From positions 18,968-82,967 of the forward strand of contig CAMTXU010000010.1 in NCBI GenBank assembly GCA_947085815.1: a DNA stretch of 64,000 nucleotides, read 5' to 3'. Both the position numbers and the translations under genes were made by a program. This DNA is from Fen-1258 sp947085815. GTDB taxonomy: Bacteria; Bacteroidota; Ignavibacteria; Ignavibacteriales; Melioribacteraceae. Each line of letters begins with the position of its first letter. Position 1 is the first letter of the stretch. A model generated the notes under the pieces. It worked only from the letters and a program-made list of their open reading frames with translations, searched no databases and was not told where the DNA came from. This document shows positions 25,283-34,809 of the stretch, one piece after another.

Positions 25283-25840
25283 ATGGAAAAGATAAAAGAA
25301 GAAACACCCGAAACCAAAGTCGAAGAGACTTCCGTACCCCCGGAAAAGGGACGAGGACTTAACCTCAAAGTATTATTGTTCGGAATACCCATCTTTATTG
25401 TTCAGCTGATCGTTGTCTATTTTGTAACGGCGAATGTTTTACTGGATAAAATTCAGACCGGACATACTCCAGCCGAACCGGTTAATTCAGAAGTTAAAAA
25501 AGAGGAAGAGCATCCCAAAGCAGCATCAAATGAGCTCGGAAAATTTGTGTATATGGTTGAAGACGTGGTTATAAACCCCGCAAATTCCGAGGGTAAAAGA
25601 TTACTCCTGTCCTCGCTCGGATTTGATATTTCAACCGAGCAGGAACATCAAGAACTTAAATCGAAAGAATTTCTCCTTAAGGACGCTGTAATTTCAATCA
25701 TGAGCAGCAAGGATGTAGCACGGTTAAGTAATATCGTGTACCGGGATACGCTCAGAACAGAAATTATTAAACGTATTTCGGTATTGATGCCGAAAGTGAA
25801 AGTAAACACTATTTATTTCAGTAAATATATTCTACAATAG
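25283..25840 (+). CDS. fliL: Flagellar basal body-associated protein FliL
   Basis: FliL surrounds the stators and supports torque. The 185-residue protein has a Glu/Pro-rich cytoplasmic tail, one membrane helix (about 30-53, VLLFGIPIFIVQLIVVYFVT) and the periplasmic FliL domain (FVYMVEDVVINPA, LLSSLGFDI, FLLKDAVISIMSSK). The start has no clear ribosome site. It opens the second flagellar operon, 2 bp before fliM. Confidence 0.92.
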   Translation: MEKIKEETPETKVEETSVPPEKGRGLNLKVLLFGIPIFIVQLIVVYFVTANVLLDKIQTGHTPAEPVNSEVKKEEEHPKAASNELGKFVYMVEDVVINPANSEGKRLLLSSLGFDISTEQEHQELKSKEFLLKDAVISIMSSKDVARLSNIVYRDTLRTEIIKRISVLMPKVKVNTIYFSKYILQ

Positions 25841-25842
25841 CT

Positions 25843-26829
25843 ATGCCTGAAATACTATCACAACAAGAGATCGACCAGCTTCTTAATAATATTAAGAGCG
25901 GAACGGATCAGAAAATTGAAACCAGCCACGAAAGGGAAGCGATTCTTTTCGATTTCCGCTTGCCCAATAGAATTTCTAAGAATCAACTTAGAATTCTACG
26001 CAGCTTTTTCGAAAATTTTGCCGAGAGTTTCAGTTCATTCCTTGTAACAAAACTTCAGACGGTTGTAAATATTAATGTAACCTCTGTAGATCAAATTTAT
26101 TATTCGGAGTATGTTCTTTCGGTTGGCAACCCTGCTTGTCTCTTTACTTTCGATATAAGAAATACCGACGTAAGGGGAATTCTTGAACTTAATAATGATC
26201 TTGCACTTACTCTGGTTGACAAACTTCTTGGCGGAAACGGACTTGGAACAAAACAAACAAAAGTTATAACTCCAATTGAGCAAAGAGTACTGCGCGTAGT
26301 TGTTGAAAGAATTATGCAGGATTTACGTAAAGCATGGCAAACGGTGGATAATTTCGAATTTAATCTAGATCGTTTTGAACCCGATATAGATTTTGCTCAG
26401 ATAACGTCTCAAAGCGAATCGGTACTTCTCATATCGTTCGAAATTTTGATTGGCGAGCAATCTTATTTGATGAATATCTGTTTTGCAACATTTGCATTCG
26501 ACAACATACTTGCGAAATTATCCACAACAAAACTTTCATCAATCAGGGCAACAAAATATTTCGGTGTTACCGCAAAAGAAGTAGTCCAGAATCATCTTTC
26601 AAAAACACTGCTTCCTCTTAATGTTGAATTTGGAAAGACGAAACTCTCGATAAAAGAATTAATGGAAATGCAGGTTGGCGATATTGTCCGCCTTGAAACA
26701 AAAGTATCCGATGACCAACAAGTTCGAACAGGCAGCAAGGTTTTATTTTCCGGTAGAATCGGGACTCTAAATAATCACAAAGCAATAAGGATTACTAAGA
26801 AAGTAATCGATGAACCAAAATCTCTCTGA
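25843..26829 (+). CDS. fliM: Flagellar motor switch protein FliM
   Basis: FliM is the C-ring protein that binds CheY-P and reverses rotation. The 328-residue protein starts with the short CheY-binding segment (EILSQQEIDQLLNNI, residues 3-17), followed by the CheC-like middle domain (RISKNQLRILRSFFENFAES; NDLALTLVDKLLGGNG) and a C-terminal SpoA domain (LPLNVEFGKTKLSIKELMEM). The order fliL-fliM-fliN is standard. Confidence 0.97.
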   Translation: MPEILSQQEIDQLLNNIKSGTDQKIETSHEREAILFDFRLPNRISKNQLRILRSFFENFAESFSSFLVTKLQTVVNINVTSVDQIYYSEYVLSVGNPACLFTFDIRNTDVRGILELNNDLALTLVDKLLGGNGLGTKQTKVITPIEQRVLRVVVERIMQDLRKAWQTVDNFEFNLDRFEPDIDFAQITSQSESVLLISFEILIGEQSYLMNICFATFAFDNILAKLSTTKLSSIRATKYFGVTAKEVVQNHLSKTLLPLNVEFGKTKLSIKELMEMQVGDIVRLETKVSDDQQVRTGSKVLFSGRIGTLNNHKAIRITKKVIDEPKSL

Positions 26830-26836
26830 GGAATTC

Positions 26837-27232
26837 ATGGATAACATAACAAACGAACCTACTGAATTTACGGAACCAGTCAATAATCAAGGTCCATCAT
26901 CATCTTCGATAAGCAGCTCGCTGGCACAGTTCGAAGAATTTGACGACTCGACCAGAACAATTCCGGGCTCTAACGAAAAACTACATTTTCTAAGAGATCT
27001 GCCGATGAACATTTATATCGAACTCGGAAGAACTCAGATGCAGATCAAAGACATTCTGGAATTGGAACGTGGTTATGTAATTGAACTTGATAAACTTGCA
27101 AGCGAACCAGTTGATGTTTTTGTGAATAATAAAAAAATTGCTGAGGGTGAAGTAGTTGTAATTGACAAACATTTTGGAATAAGAATTACAACTCTTGTTG
27201 ATCCGGCAAATAGAATAAAGGAAATTAACTGA
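26837..27232 (+). CDS. fliN: Flagellar motor switch protein FliN
   Basis: FliN forms the lower C-ring and docks FliH. The C-terminal SpoA domain is clear (DLPMNIYIELGRTQMQIKDI, LERGYVIELDKLASEPVDVF, GEVVVIDKHFGIRI). A variable acidic N terminus precedes it. The ATG at 26837 (131 residues) was chosen because TGAGG lies just upstream; the ATG at 26810 would overlap fliM by 20 nt and add nine residues. It lacks a CheC-type phosphatase domain, so it is FliN and not FliY. Confidence 0.94.
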   Translation: MDNITNEPTEFTEPVNNQGPSSSSISSSLAQFEEFDDSTRTIPGSNEKLHFLRDLPMNIYIELGRTQMQIKDILELERGYVIELDKLASEPVDVFVNNKKIAEGEVVVIDKHFGIRITTLVDPANRIKEIN

Positions 27233-27573
27233 TGACATTTGTAGACATTCTAAAGTCGTTCATTCCGCTTATCCTAATTTTTGGTCTCCTCTTCGGTGTT
27301 TTAATGCTTGTGAGAAAGTATTCATTCTCGCTTGGCGGAAAGAAACTTCGTTCCGTAAATGTTGATGTTGTGCATAACCAACTGATTCTTCCCAAAAAAT
27401 ATTTATCTCTCATCCGCGTTCAGGATAAACTGCTTGTCCTTGGAATAAGCGAAAACAGTATCACCTTATTAAAAGAATTGGATTACGACCCTTCACAAGA
27501 TTCCGAAACATTCGCGGAAAATACAAAGCCAAATTTTGTCGATATCCTTAAGCAGAATTTGGGTATGAAATGA
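27232..27573 (+). CDS. fliO: Flagellar biosynthesis protein FliO
   Basis: FliO assists assembly of the FliP ring in the export gate. The 113-residue protein has one N-terminal membrane helix (about 8-27) followed by a cytoplasmic beta domain with the family pattern (KYSFSLGGKKLRSVNV, NQLILPKKYLSLIRVQDKLL as the core, then LGISENSITLLKEL). It overlaps the fliN stop by one base and fliP by 4 nt (ATGA). Confidence 0.9.
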   Translation: MTFVDILKSFIPLILIFGLLFGVLMLVRKYSFSLGGKKLRSVNVDVVHNQLILPKKYLSLIRVQDKLLVLGISENSITLLKELDYDPSQDSETFAENTKPNFVDILKQNLGMK

Positions 27574-28331
27574 ACAAGAAATTATTCCTTGTAATTCTAA
27601 CGGCTACTTTCCTTTTTTTTTGTACCGAATCATTCTCTCAACAGAAAGCAACATCAATTCCATTTCCCAAAATAAGTTTGGATGTAGGTACGGCGCAGAC
27701 AGGAAATGACGTTTCTGTTACGCTTCAAATTCTTTTGCTTATGACGGTGCTCTCTTTGGCGCCTTCTTTAGTTATTATGACTACAGCTTATCTAAGAATC
27801 ATAATTGTTTTTCATTTTTTAAAGAATGCGCTCGGAACGCAACAAATGCCGCCGTCTCAACTCCTGGCTGGAGTAGCACTATTTATTACTTTTTTTATTA
27901 TGGCGCCTACATGGAATAAAGTGAATGACGACGCTCTTAAACCGCTGATGGCAAATCAGATTAATGTGGAAGAGGCTTACAATAAAGGAATAGAACCTAT
28001 TCGTCAATTCATGTTTAAGCAGACTCGCGATGAGGATTTGGAATTGTTTATAGGACTTTCAAATCAAGCGAGACCGGCAAACAGAAGCGAAATTTCAACT
28101 TATATTTTGATTCCATCGTTTGTACTCAGCGAACTGCGCGCCGGTTTTATAATGGGATTCTTCCTTTTCATTCCATTTATTATGGTGGATATGATTATAT
28201 CGAGCATACTAATGGCAATGGGAATGATGATGATGCCCCCCATGATGATCTCACTTCCATTTAAAATTTTATTGTTCATTCTTGTTGATGGGTGGAATTT
28301 AATAGTTGGTTCTTTAGTAAGGAGTTTTTAA
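27570..28331 (+). CDS. fliP: Flagellar export gate protein FliP
   Basis: FliP forms the pentameric core of the export gate. The 253-residue protein has a cleavable signal peptide (about 1-23) and four membrane helices, with typical stretches TVLSLAPSLVIMTTAYLRII, RNALGTQQMPPSQLLAG (here FLKNALGTQQMPPSQLL) and YILIPSFVLSELRAGF. It sits in the order fliO-P-Q-R and is followed by fliQ after 3 bp. Confidence 0.97.
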   Translation: MNKKLFLVILTATFLFFCTESFSQQKATSIPFPKISLDVGTAQTGNDVSVTLQILLLMTVLSLAPSLVIMTTAYLRIIIVFHFLKNALGTQQMPPSQLLAGVALFITFFIMAPTWNKVNDDALKPLMANQINVEEAYNKGIEPIRQFMFKQTRDEDLELFIGLSNQARPANRSEISTYILIPSFVLSELRAGFIMGFFLFIPFIMVDMIISSILMAMGMMMMPPMMISLPFKILLFILVDGWNLIVGSLVRSF

Positions 28332-28334
28332 TAA

Positions 28335-28604
28335 ATGACAGAAGAACTCATCATCGAAGTATTGAAAGAAGTATTCTGGACTACATTTTTAGTTCTTCTT
28401 CCCGTTCTTGGCGTAGCTCTCATTGTCGGAATATTTGTATCTGTCTTTCAAGCGGCGACATCAATACAAGAGATGACGCTGACTTTTGTGCCTAAATTAA
28501 TTGCCTCTGCTTTAGTGATTATATTTATGCTGCCGTGGATGATTGATAAAATGGTTGCCATCACTATTAAAATGTTCACAATGTTTCAACATGTACTGCG
28601 ATGA
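28335..28604 (+). CDS. fliQ: Flagellar export gate protein FliQ
   Basis: This 89-residue protein has two membrane helices. Conserved features are VGIFVSVFQAATSIQEMTL (about 35-53) and TFVPKLIASALVI. FliQ packs around the FliP-FliR core of the gate. It overlaps fliR by 4 nt (ATGA). Confidence 0.96.
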   Translation: MTEELIIEVLKEVFWTTFLVLLPVLGVALIVGIFVSVFQAATSIQEMTLTFVPKLIASALVIIFMLPWMIDKMVAITIKMFTMFQHVLR

Positions 28605-29377
28605 CAGAGATACTGGTAGGCGATTTTGTAATTGTGTTAATGATTTTTCTGCGTATCATCTCGATGATAGTGACGGCTCCGGTTCTTTCGCACAGCGCGT
28701 TTCCGGTTTTGGCGAAAATATTTATTTCAATGGTGCTGGCTTACATAGTTTTTTTAACAATTGATAAAAGTAATATTGTAATTGAACCAAATCTCGTTTC
28801 AATTACGCTCAACGGAATTAGAGAAATACTTACCGGCTTTATAATGGGTTATATGCTCAATTTTATCTTTTATGGAATTTCTTTTGCCGGTACTTTAATT
28901 GGTTTTGATATGGGATTAATGATGGCGGAGGTAATGAACCCCATGCAGGAGATAAGTAACAATGTGGTTGGAGAAGTAATTTATTTTGTCTCTATGATGA
29001 TCTTTTTGCTTATCAATGGGCATCACTATATAATTGGCGCGGTTGTAGCTTCATTTGATGTAATTCCAATCGCAAAATTTTCTTTTACTCAGCCCGTGTT
29101 GCAAATGATTGTTAAATATTCCTTCGCGGTTTTCACTATAGCCTTAAAAATAGCTGCGCCTGTTCTTGTCTCATTTTTCTTAATCCATATTGCAGAAGGT
29201 ATTATTGCCCGTGTAATCCCGAATATTCAAGTGTTTTTTATAACTCAACCGGCAAAAATTGCAATTGGCTTTCTCTTTCTTGCGGCTTTAGCACCGGTCT
29301 ATGTTTTTGCAATTAAAAATTTGCTTCAAAATTATGAATCGCAACTCACAGAAATTATTAGAACAATGGGCGTTTAA
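28601..29377 (+). CDS. fliR: Flagellar export gate protein FliR
   Basis: FliR completes the export gate core with FliP and FliQ. This 258-residue protein has about six membrane helices; recognisable parts are FLRIISMIVTAPVLSHSAFP near the N terminus, GFIMGYMLNFIFYGISFAG and FFITQPAKIAIGFLFLAA. It is not fused to FlhB; the separate flhB gene starts 2 bp downstream. Confidence 0.96.
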   Translation: MTEILVGDFVIVLMIFLRIISMIVTAPVLSHSAFPVLAKIFISMVLAYIVFLTIDKSNIVIEPNLVSITLNGIREILTGFIMGYMLNFIFYGISFAGTLIGFDMGLMMAEVMNPMQEISNNVVGEVIYFVSMMIFLLINGHHYIIGAVVASFDVIPIAKFSFTQPVLQMIVKYSFAVFTIALKIAAPVLVSFFLIHIAEGIIARVIPNIQVFFITQPAKIAIGFLFLAALAPVYVFAIKNLLQNYESQLTEIIRTMGV

Positions 29378-29379
29378 GA

Positions 29380-30465
29380 ATGGCTGAGAAAGACGGACAA
29401 GAAAAGAGTGAGCAGCCTACCGGTAAAAAGCTTGACGATGCCAGAGACAAAGGTCAAGTTGCAAAAAGTATGGAGATAAATTCGCTGGCTGTTTTTGGCA
29501 GCGGATTAGTAATGCTCTATCTCACCAAAGGATTTCTTGGCGAAAAAATCTCTGACTTTACGATTGAGATATTCGGATCGCTCGAAAAATTTGAACTAAA
29601 TAAAGCTATCTTACAGACATACATGTTTAAGTGGGCTCTTTTCTTCTTAACGCTTCTCGCGCCGGTTTTGATCGGAATTATGGTTGTCGCTCTTGCCGCC
29701 AATATTGCTCAAGTCGGATTCAAATTTAAGACAAAAGTTTTTAAGCCCTCTTTTAGCCGCTTCAATCCAATTGCCGGTATAAAAAGGATTTTCTTCTCTC
29801 AGAGCTCATTTGTTGAAATCGCTAAATCGGTTGCTAAATTATTAATTATAGGGTTGTTCACATATTTCATCATTTCAAAATTAATTCAAGATACAACTCT
29901 TCTTATAGAATTAAGTGTTGAAGAAATTGTTAAGTTCATGCTGGACGCAGCTTTTTCTCTTATCTGGAAAATCGTGCTCTTCTATGTGGCAATTGCAGCC
30001 ATTGACTTTGTTTTTCAGAAGTTCAAATTCAAGAAAGAAATGATGATGTCGAAGCAGGAAGTTAAGGAAGAATATAAGCAGAGCGAAGGCGATCCAAACA
30101 TCAAATCCAGAATACGTAAGCAGATGTTATCTATGGCGCGTAAAAGAATGATGAAAGATGTTCCGACTGCAGATGTTGTAGTGACAAACCCTACTCACTT
30201 TGCAATTGCCATTAAATACGATTTGAATAAAGACAACGCACCTAAAGTTGTTGCAAAAGGAATGGACGAATTGGCACAGCGAATCAAAAAAATTGCAACC
30301 GAAAATAACGTTCCTCTTCATGAAGACAAAGAACTTGCAAGAGCGCTTTATAAATCTGTTGAAGTCGGCGAGGAAATCCCGACAAAATTATTCAAAGCAG
30401 TCGCTCAAATTCTCGCATACATTTTTCAGATGAAAAGGCTGAAAAAGAAAAGGAGCATAGTGTAA
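29380..30465 (+). CDS. flhB: Flagellar export switch protein FlhB
   Basis: FlhB controls the change from hook to filament export. The 361-residue protein has the N-terminal SEQPTGKKLDDARDKGQVAK signature (about 10-29), four membrane helices and the cytoplasmic domain with the self-cleavage motif NPTH (270-273, after TADVVVT). Cleavage between Asn and Pro is the known switch and the residues are intact. It is followed by flhA. Confidence 0.97.
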   Translation: MAEKDGQEKSEQPTGKKLDDARDKGQVAKSMEINSLAVFGSGLVMLYLTKGFLGEKISDFTIEIFGSLEKFELNKAILQTYMFKWALFFLTLLAPVLIGIMVVALAANIAQVGFKFKTKVFKPSFSRFNPIAGIKRIFFSQSSFVEIAKSVAKLLIIGLFTYFIISKLIQDTTLLIELSVEEIVKFMLDAAFSLIWKIVLFYVAIAAIDFVFQKFKFKKEMMMSKQEVKEEYKQSEGDPNIKSRIRKQMLSMARKRMMKDVPTADVVVTNPTHFAIAIKYDLNKDNAPKVVAKGMDELAQRIKKIATENNVPLHEDKELARALYKSVEVGEEIPTKLFKAVAQILAYIFQMKRLKKKRSIV

Positions 30466-30469
30466 GGTG

Positions 30470-32521
30470 ATGAAATCCTTCGGCAGAAATAGCGATATAT
30501 TTCTAGCGTTCGGTTTAATAATGATGCTCGGGTTGATGCTGATCCCGCTGCCTCCCTCCATGCTGGATTTTCTGCTCGCGTTAAATATTACACTTTCTAT
30601 ACTGGTTATGATCGTTTCTCTTTATATCCAATCGCCTCTTGATATCTCGGTCTTTCCGGGATTGTTATTGATAACTACTCTTTTTCGTCTCGGACTAAAT
30701 ATTAGTTCAACACGCTTAATTCTTATTGATGGTTATGCCGGTAAAGTTATTGAATCGTTCGGCTCTTTTGTTATAAGCGGTAATTATGTTGTAGGATTTA
30801 TAGTATTCATTATTCTTGTTATTATTCAATTTATAGTTATCGTAAAAGGATCCGGAAGAATTTCCGAAGTTGCCGCGCGCTTCACACTTGATGCTATGCC
30901 GGGTAAACAGATGGCTATTGATGCAGATTTGAATACCGGACTAATCACTGAAAGTGACGCGCGTAAAAGAAGAGATATAATTAGCCGGGAAGCGGAATTT
31001 TACGGAGCTATGGATGGTGCAAGTAAATTTGTAAAAGGCGATGCCGTAGCTGGCTTGATTATAAATGGTATTAACCTTCTCGGCGGATTCATTATAGGTG
31101 TGGCTCAAAGAGGCTTATCATTTCAAGATGCTATACAGACCTACTCGATTCTCACTATTGGTGATGGACTGGTATCTCAAATTCCGGCGCTGATTATTTC
31201 AACTGCGGCAGGTCTTGTTGTAACACGTAGCGCTGCGGGAACTTCATTAGATTTTCAGATGAAGACACAGCTATTCTCAAATCCCAGGGTTCTGGGTACT
31301 GTAAGCGGCGCAATCTTTTTATTCGCTTTAATTCCCGGAATGCCGGCAATTCCGTTTCTAATTCTCAGTTTAATTTTAGGAACCAGCTCTTATATCACCA
31401 ATAAAAACAAACAAGCCGTTCCCTCTGCAAATGTTGAAGAAGAAGTATTAATAGCCGAACCGAGCGAAGAAAGATTTGAGCAGTATTTACAAGTGGACCC
31501 CATTGAAGTGGAAATTGGATATGGATTAATTAGCCTCGTGGATGAAAAGCAGGGCGGAAATCTATTCCAGAAAATATCATCAACCAGAAAATTAATTGCT
31601 CTGGAATATGGCGTGCTCATCCCGCCCGTTAGAGTGCGTGATAATCTTCAGCTCTCTCCTAGTGAGTATATTATTAAGATAAAGGGAAATATAATCTCCA
31701 ATAATGAAATTTATCCGGATAGACTTCTTGCTATGAATCCCGGAAGTATAGAAGAAGGTTTGAACGGACTGCAGACAACCGATCCGGCTTTCGGATTGCA
31801 AAGCTATTGGATTACGAACGAGGAGAAAGAAAAAGCTGAAATGCTGGGATACACAGTTGTTGACTGCATCTCGGTTTTATCTACTCATCTTCAGGAAGTA
31901 TTGAAGAAGAATTTTGATAAAATTATCTCCCGGCAGGAAGTAAAACAACTTTTAGAAAACATCAAGAAAGATTACCCTGCCGTTGTTGATGAGATTAATC
32001 CAGAGGTGCTTAATCTGGGAACGATTCAAAAAGTATTGCAGAATCTTTTGAAAGAAAATATTCCAATAAAAGATTTTGTACAAATTCTTGAAGCATTAAT
32101 TGACTACTCGAAAACAACAAAAAATGTTGATGTTCTTACCGAATATGTTCGACATACAATCGGCGGTACAATAGCATCTCTTTATGCGGATCAGAATGGA
32201 ATTATTCACGCGGCGGCATTGAGTGAAAATTTGGAATCAACAATCACCAGATCTTTGCAGGCACAGAAGGACAGCGTTGTAACTTTGGGTTTGAACCCAA
32301 CCGTTTTAAGAGAACTCAACGTTCAGCTTCAACAGACGATGGCAGATTTTAACAGGCTCGGCTATATGCCGCTTCTGATTACTTCGGCAACAATTCGTCC
32401 ATATTTTTATCGGTTAGTCAACAGTAGTTTTCCCGAATTAATCGTTTTATCCTTTTCCGAATTGCCCGCAAATATAGAACTGGAATTTATTGGAAAGTTA
32501 GAGGTACAAAATGCAAATTAA
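30470..32521 (+). CDS. flhA: Flagellar export apparatus protein FlhA
   Basis: FlhA is the nonameric export-gate protein that takes substrates from the ATPase complex. The 683-residue protein has seven or eight N-terminal membrane helices with the conserved PLPPSMLDFLLALNITLSI and the FHIPEP-type loop (SRRDIISREAEFYGAMDGAS region, starting DARKRRDI), and a cytoplasmic ring domain from about 330. The ATG at 30470 is used; a GTG directly before it is the alternative. It overlaps flhF by 11 nt. Confidence 0.97.
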   Translation: MKSFGRNSDIFLAFGLIMMLGLMLIPLPPSMLDFLLALNITLSILVMIVSLYIQSPLDISVFPGLLLITTLFRLGLNISSTRLILIDGYAGKVIESFGSFVISGNYVVGFIVFIILVIIQFIVIVKGSGRISEVAARFTLDAMPGKQMAIDADLNTGLITESDARKRRDIISREAEFYGAMDGASKFVKGDAVAGLIINGINLLGGFIIGVAQRGLSFQDAIQTYSILTIGDGLVSQIPALIISTAAGLVVTRSAAGTSLDFQMKTQLFSNPRVLGTVSGAIFLFALIPGMPAIPFLILSLILGTSSYITNKNKQAVPSANVEEEVLIAEPSEERFEQYLQVDPIEVEIGYGLISLVDEKQGGNLFQKISSTRKLIALEYGVLIPPVRVRDNLQLSPSEYIIKIKGNIISNNEIYPDRLLAMNPGSIEEGLNGLQTTDPAFGLQSYWITNEEKEKAEMLGYTVVDCISVLSTHLQEVLKKNFDKIISRQEVKQLLENIKKDYPAVVDEINPEVLNLGTIQKVLQNLLKENIPIKDFVQILEALIDYSKTTKNVDVLTEYVRHTIGGTIASLYADQNGIIHAAALSENLESTITRSLQAQKDSVVTLGLNPTVLRELNVQLQQTMADFNRLGYMPLLITSATIRPYFYRLVNSSFPELIVLSFSELPANIELEFIGKLEVQNAN

Positions 32522-33629
32522 AAAATTTGTCGCTCCATCTTTGAAAGAAGCCACTCAGCAAATGAAGCTTGAATTGGGAATTGACGCCATCATTCTTGGA
32601 ACACGTGTTTTAGAGGCAGATAAACGATTCGATATGAAGAAGATGTACGAAATTACGGCAGGTGTAGATCAACCGGCTAAATTAAATGAGATAAAGCAAA
32701 CCGGCGCGAAATCATTCGCAACAGACAGCTACTTGTCCGAACTTGATTCGCTTGCAAATAAAATATATTCCAAAGCCGAAATTCCGCTTCTTTCGGATGA
32801 AAGAAAAAATAAGAACTCGCGGGCGGCATCTTCGGTGAAGACTTTTGAAAGAGAGATTACTGAAATTGCTGAGTCGTTGCAGTTGCACGAAGTTCAAAAA
32901 AGTATAGTAAGCAGCTTAGTAAAGCACTTATCAAACTCATCGGGATTTGTAGATGAAACCGGATTGGAAAACTATCTTCTATCAACAATGGCTTCGATGA
33001 TCCCGACGACAAGTTTTAAGGTGAACAAAGGCAAGACGCACAAAATTGCGCTCGTTGGTCCAACCGGAGTGGGAAAAACAACATGTATTGCAAAGCTCGC
33101 GGTAATTTCTAAGATCATTCATAAGCTAAATGTTGGATTAATTTCGATTGACACATACCGTCTTGGTGCGATCGACCAGTTGAGAATTTTTTCTGAGATA
33201 AGCGATATTGAAATGGCTGTAGCTTATGAACCAGGTGAGATTCCAAAACTCATACAAAAATTCAAGAATAAGGATCTCATTTTCATTGATACTGTTGGAC
33301 GAAGTCAGAAAAGCAAAAAAAGTTTGGAATCTATCGAGAAACATTTACAAGCGGCGCAGGTTGATGAAACTGTTCTTGTTGTTAGCGCAACAAGTTCAGC
33401 GCGCACACTCAATGATGTAGCGGAAAAATTTAAGAATACAAAATACAGTTCCGTTATTTTTTCCAAAGTTGATGAAGCGGTCTCTTACGGCAACATTATG
33501 AATCTTGCCGTTACTCAAAATATACCGGTTATGTTTTTAACCAACGGTCAGGTTATTCCGGATGATATTGTCTCTGTTAATCCATCCTTTCTGGCAAACC
33601 TGGTATTCACAGGTAAGTTGTACAAATGA
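32511..33629 (+). CDS. flhF: SRP-like GTPase FlhF
   Basis: FlhF fixes where and how many flagella form. The 372-residue protein has the N-terminal FlhF region (KEATQQMKLELGIDAIILGT), a helical N domain and an SRP-type G domain with G1 GPTGVGKTTCIAKLA (about 184-198), DTYRLGAIDQLRIF, G3 DTVGRSQ and G4 FSKVDEAVSYG. It overlaps both neighbours and is paired with flhG as usual. Confidence 0.96.
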   Translation: MQIKKFVAPSLKEATQQMKLELGIDAIILGTRVLEADKRFDMKKMYEITAGVDQPAKLNEIKQTGAKSFATDSYLSELDSLANKIYSKAEIPLLSDERKNKNSRAASSVKTFEREITEIAESLQLHEVQKSIVSSLVKHLSNSSGFVDETGLENYLLSTMASMIPTTSFKVNKGKTHKIALVGPTGVGKTTCIAKLAVISKIIHKLNVGLISIDTYRLGAIDQLRIFSEISDIEMAVAYEPGEIPKLIQKFKNKDLIFIDTVGRSQKSKKSLESIEKHLQAAQVDETVLVVSATSSARTLNDVAEKFKNTKYSSVIFSKVDEAVSYGNIMNLAVTQNIPVMFLTNGQVIPDDIVSVNPSFLANLVFTGKLYK

Positions 33630-34459
33630 ATGGGCAAGCGTCAAGATTAATAGAGCTTAATAAACTTGCGGAAACCGGAAGCAGAAATTCTAGATCCAAA
33701 ATTATTTCCGTCTGCTCGGGTAAAGGAGGTACGGGAAAAACATTTTTCTCTGCAAACTTTGCCTACCAACTCTCACGCCTAAACAAAAGAATACTGCTCG
33801 TGGATTTTGATCTCAATTTTTCCAATCTAAACATATTATTGAATCAAACATCTACTAAAACAATTTCCAATTTCTTCGAGCAATCGGAAACTCTGCAAGA
33901 TATAGTCTTTAATTATTCAAAAAATCTTGATTTGATCTTTGGGGATTCCGGTCGCGGCGACTATCCCCGCGTGAGCCGGGAGATAATAGATTATTTTTTT
34001 ATTGTTCTCCAAAAAATTCAGCACAGATATGATTATATCATTTTAGATTCATCTGCCGGTGCGGATAGTCTGGTTCTGCATCAACTCATAAAATCCGACT
34101 ATAATTTAATTGTTACATCGCCGGAGCCGACCGCGGTTATGGATGCTTATGTTGTGCTCAAACTATTAGCCGAGAGAGGATCGGAAGCAGAAAAATATAT
34201 TCTTATAAATAAATGCACCGACTCTGACGAAGGGGAAAATGCATTTATAAAACTATCAACCGCTGTAAATCACTTCCTAAAAATGAAGATCGAATTACTA
34301 GGAATAGTTAGTTACAACAGCTCTGCACACAAATCAATTGTTAATCAAGAATTGCTGCTGGATTATGATTCGGAATCACTCGCTGCAGCAGAAATCTATC
34401 AAAATGTTATGCGGTTCATGACTATCACACAAATGGCTAATAATAACCAGCATAAATAA
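33626..34459 (+). CDS. flhG: Flagellar number regulator FlhG (MinD-like ATPase)
   Basis: FlhG (also FleN/YlxH) limits flagellar number by acting on FlhF. The 277-residue protein has the deviant Walker A CSGKGGTGKTFFSANFA (about 30-46), the DFDLNFSNLNILLN switch region and a C-terminal amphipathic helix that may bind the membrane. It ends the fliL-to-flhG operon; a 100-bp gap follows. Confidence 0.95.
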   Translation: MNGQASRLIELNKLAETGSRNSRSKIISVCSGKGGTGKTFFSANFAYQLSRLNKRILLVDFDLNFSNLNILLNQTSTKTISNFFEQSETLQDIVFNYSKNLDLIFGDSGRGDYPRVSREIIDYFFIVLQKIQHRYDYIILDSSAGADSLVLHQLIKSDYNLIVTSPEPTAVMDAYVVLKLLAERGSEAEKYILINKCTDSDEGENAFIKLSTAVNHFLKMKIELLGIVSYNSSAHKSIVNQELLLDYDSESLAAAEIYQNVMRFMTITQMANNNQHK

Positions 34460-34530
34460 TTACCCCCAAATTTCTCCACTTAAATCAATCAAAAATGGAT
34501 GTTTAGCGAGCCCCGTCATTATCCGGTTGA

Positions 34531-34546
34531 TGGTATAGTGTTTGCA
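34531..34546 (+). promoter_or_regulatory. Probable sigma-54 promoter of the fliA operon
   Basis: TGGTAT-N5-TTGCA agrees with the sigma-54 pattern TGGCAC-N5-TTGCA at all key positions including GG and GC with the right spacing; the two differences are T for C. Transcription would start near 34557, 16 nt before the next ATG. This is the best such match in the window and would place sigma-28 under sigma-54 control. Confidence 0.55.
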
Positions 34547-34572
34547 ACTTTACTAACAAAAAAGTGGAACTA

Positions 34573-34809
34573 ATGAACAAAATAATTCTCCAAACCGGTT
34601 TATTGATCTTTTTCTTCTCGGTGATTTATTTCACTCAAAGGGGTATGTCGATGGAAAAGATACTTCTAAATTCTTTCGTCATCTTCATTATAGTAACCTC
34701 AATGCTCAGCATAATTGTAATAGGAATAATAAAAGCAATAAATAGAAACTCGCTCAATAAATTAGGCGACTATTCAGAGAACTTAGCAGGAAAATCGAAA
34801 AATGAGTAA
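34573..34809 (+). CDS. Small membrane protein upstream of fliA
   Basis: This 78-residue protein was not recognised. It has two membrane helices (about 5-22 and 33-57) and a short polar C terminus. The ATG at 34573 was chosen; an in-frame GTG lies three codons upstream. It overlaps fliA by 8 nt, so it is probably co-translated with it. A role in sigma-28 control is possible from position only. Confidence 0.7.
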   Translation: MNKIILQTGLLIFFFSVIYFTQRGMSMEKILLNSFVIFIIVTSMLSIIVIGIIKAINRNSLNKLGDYSENLAGKSKNE

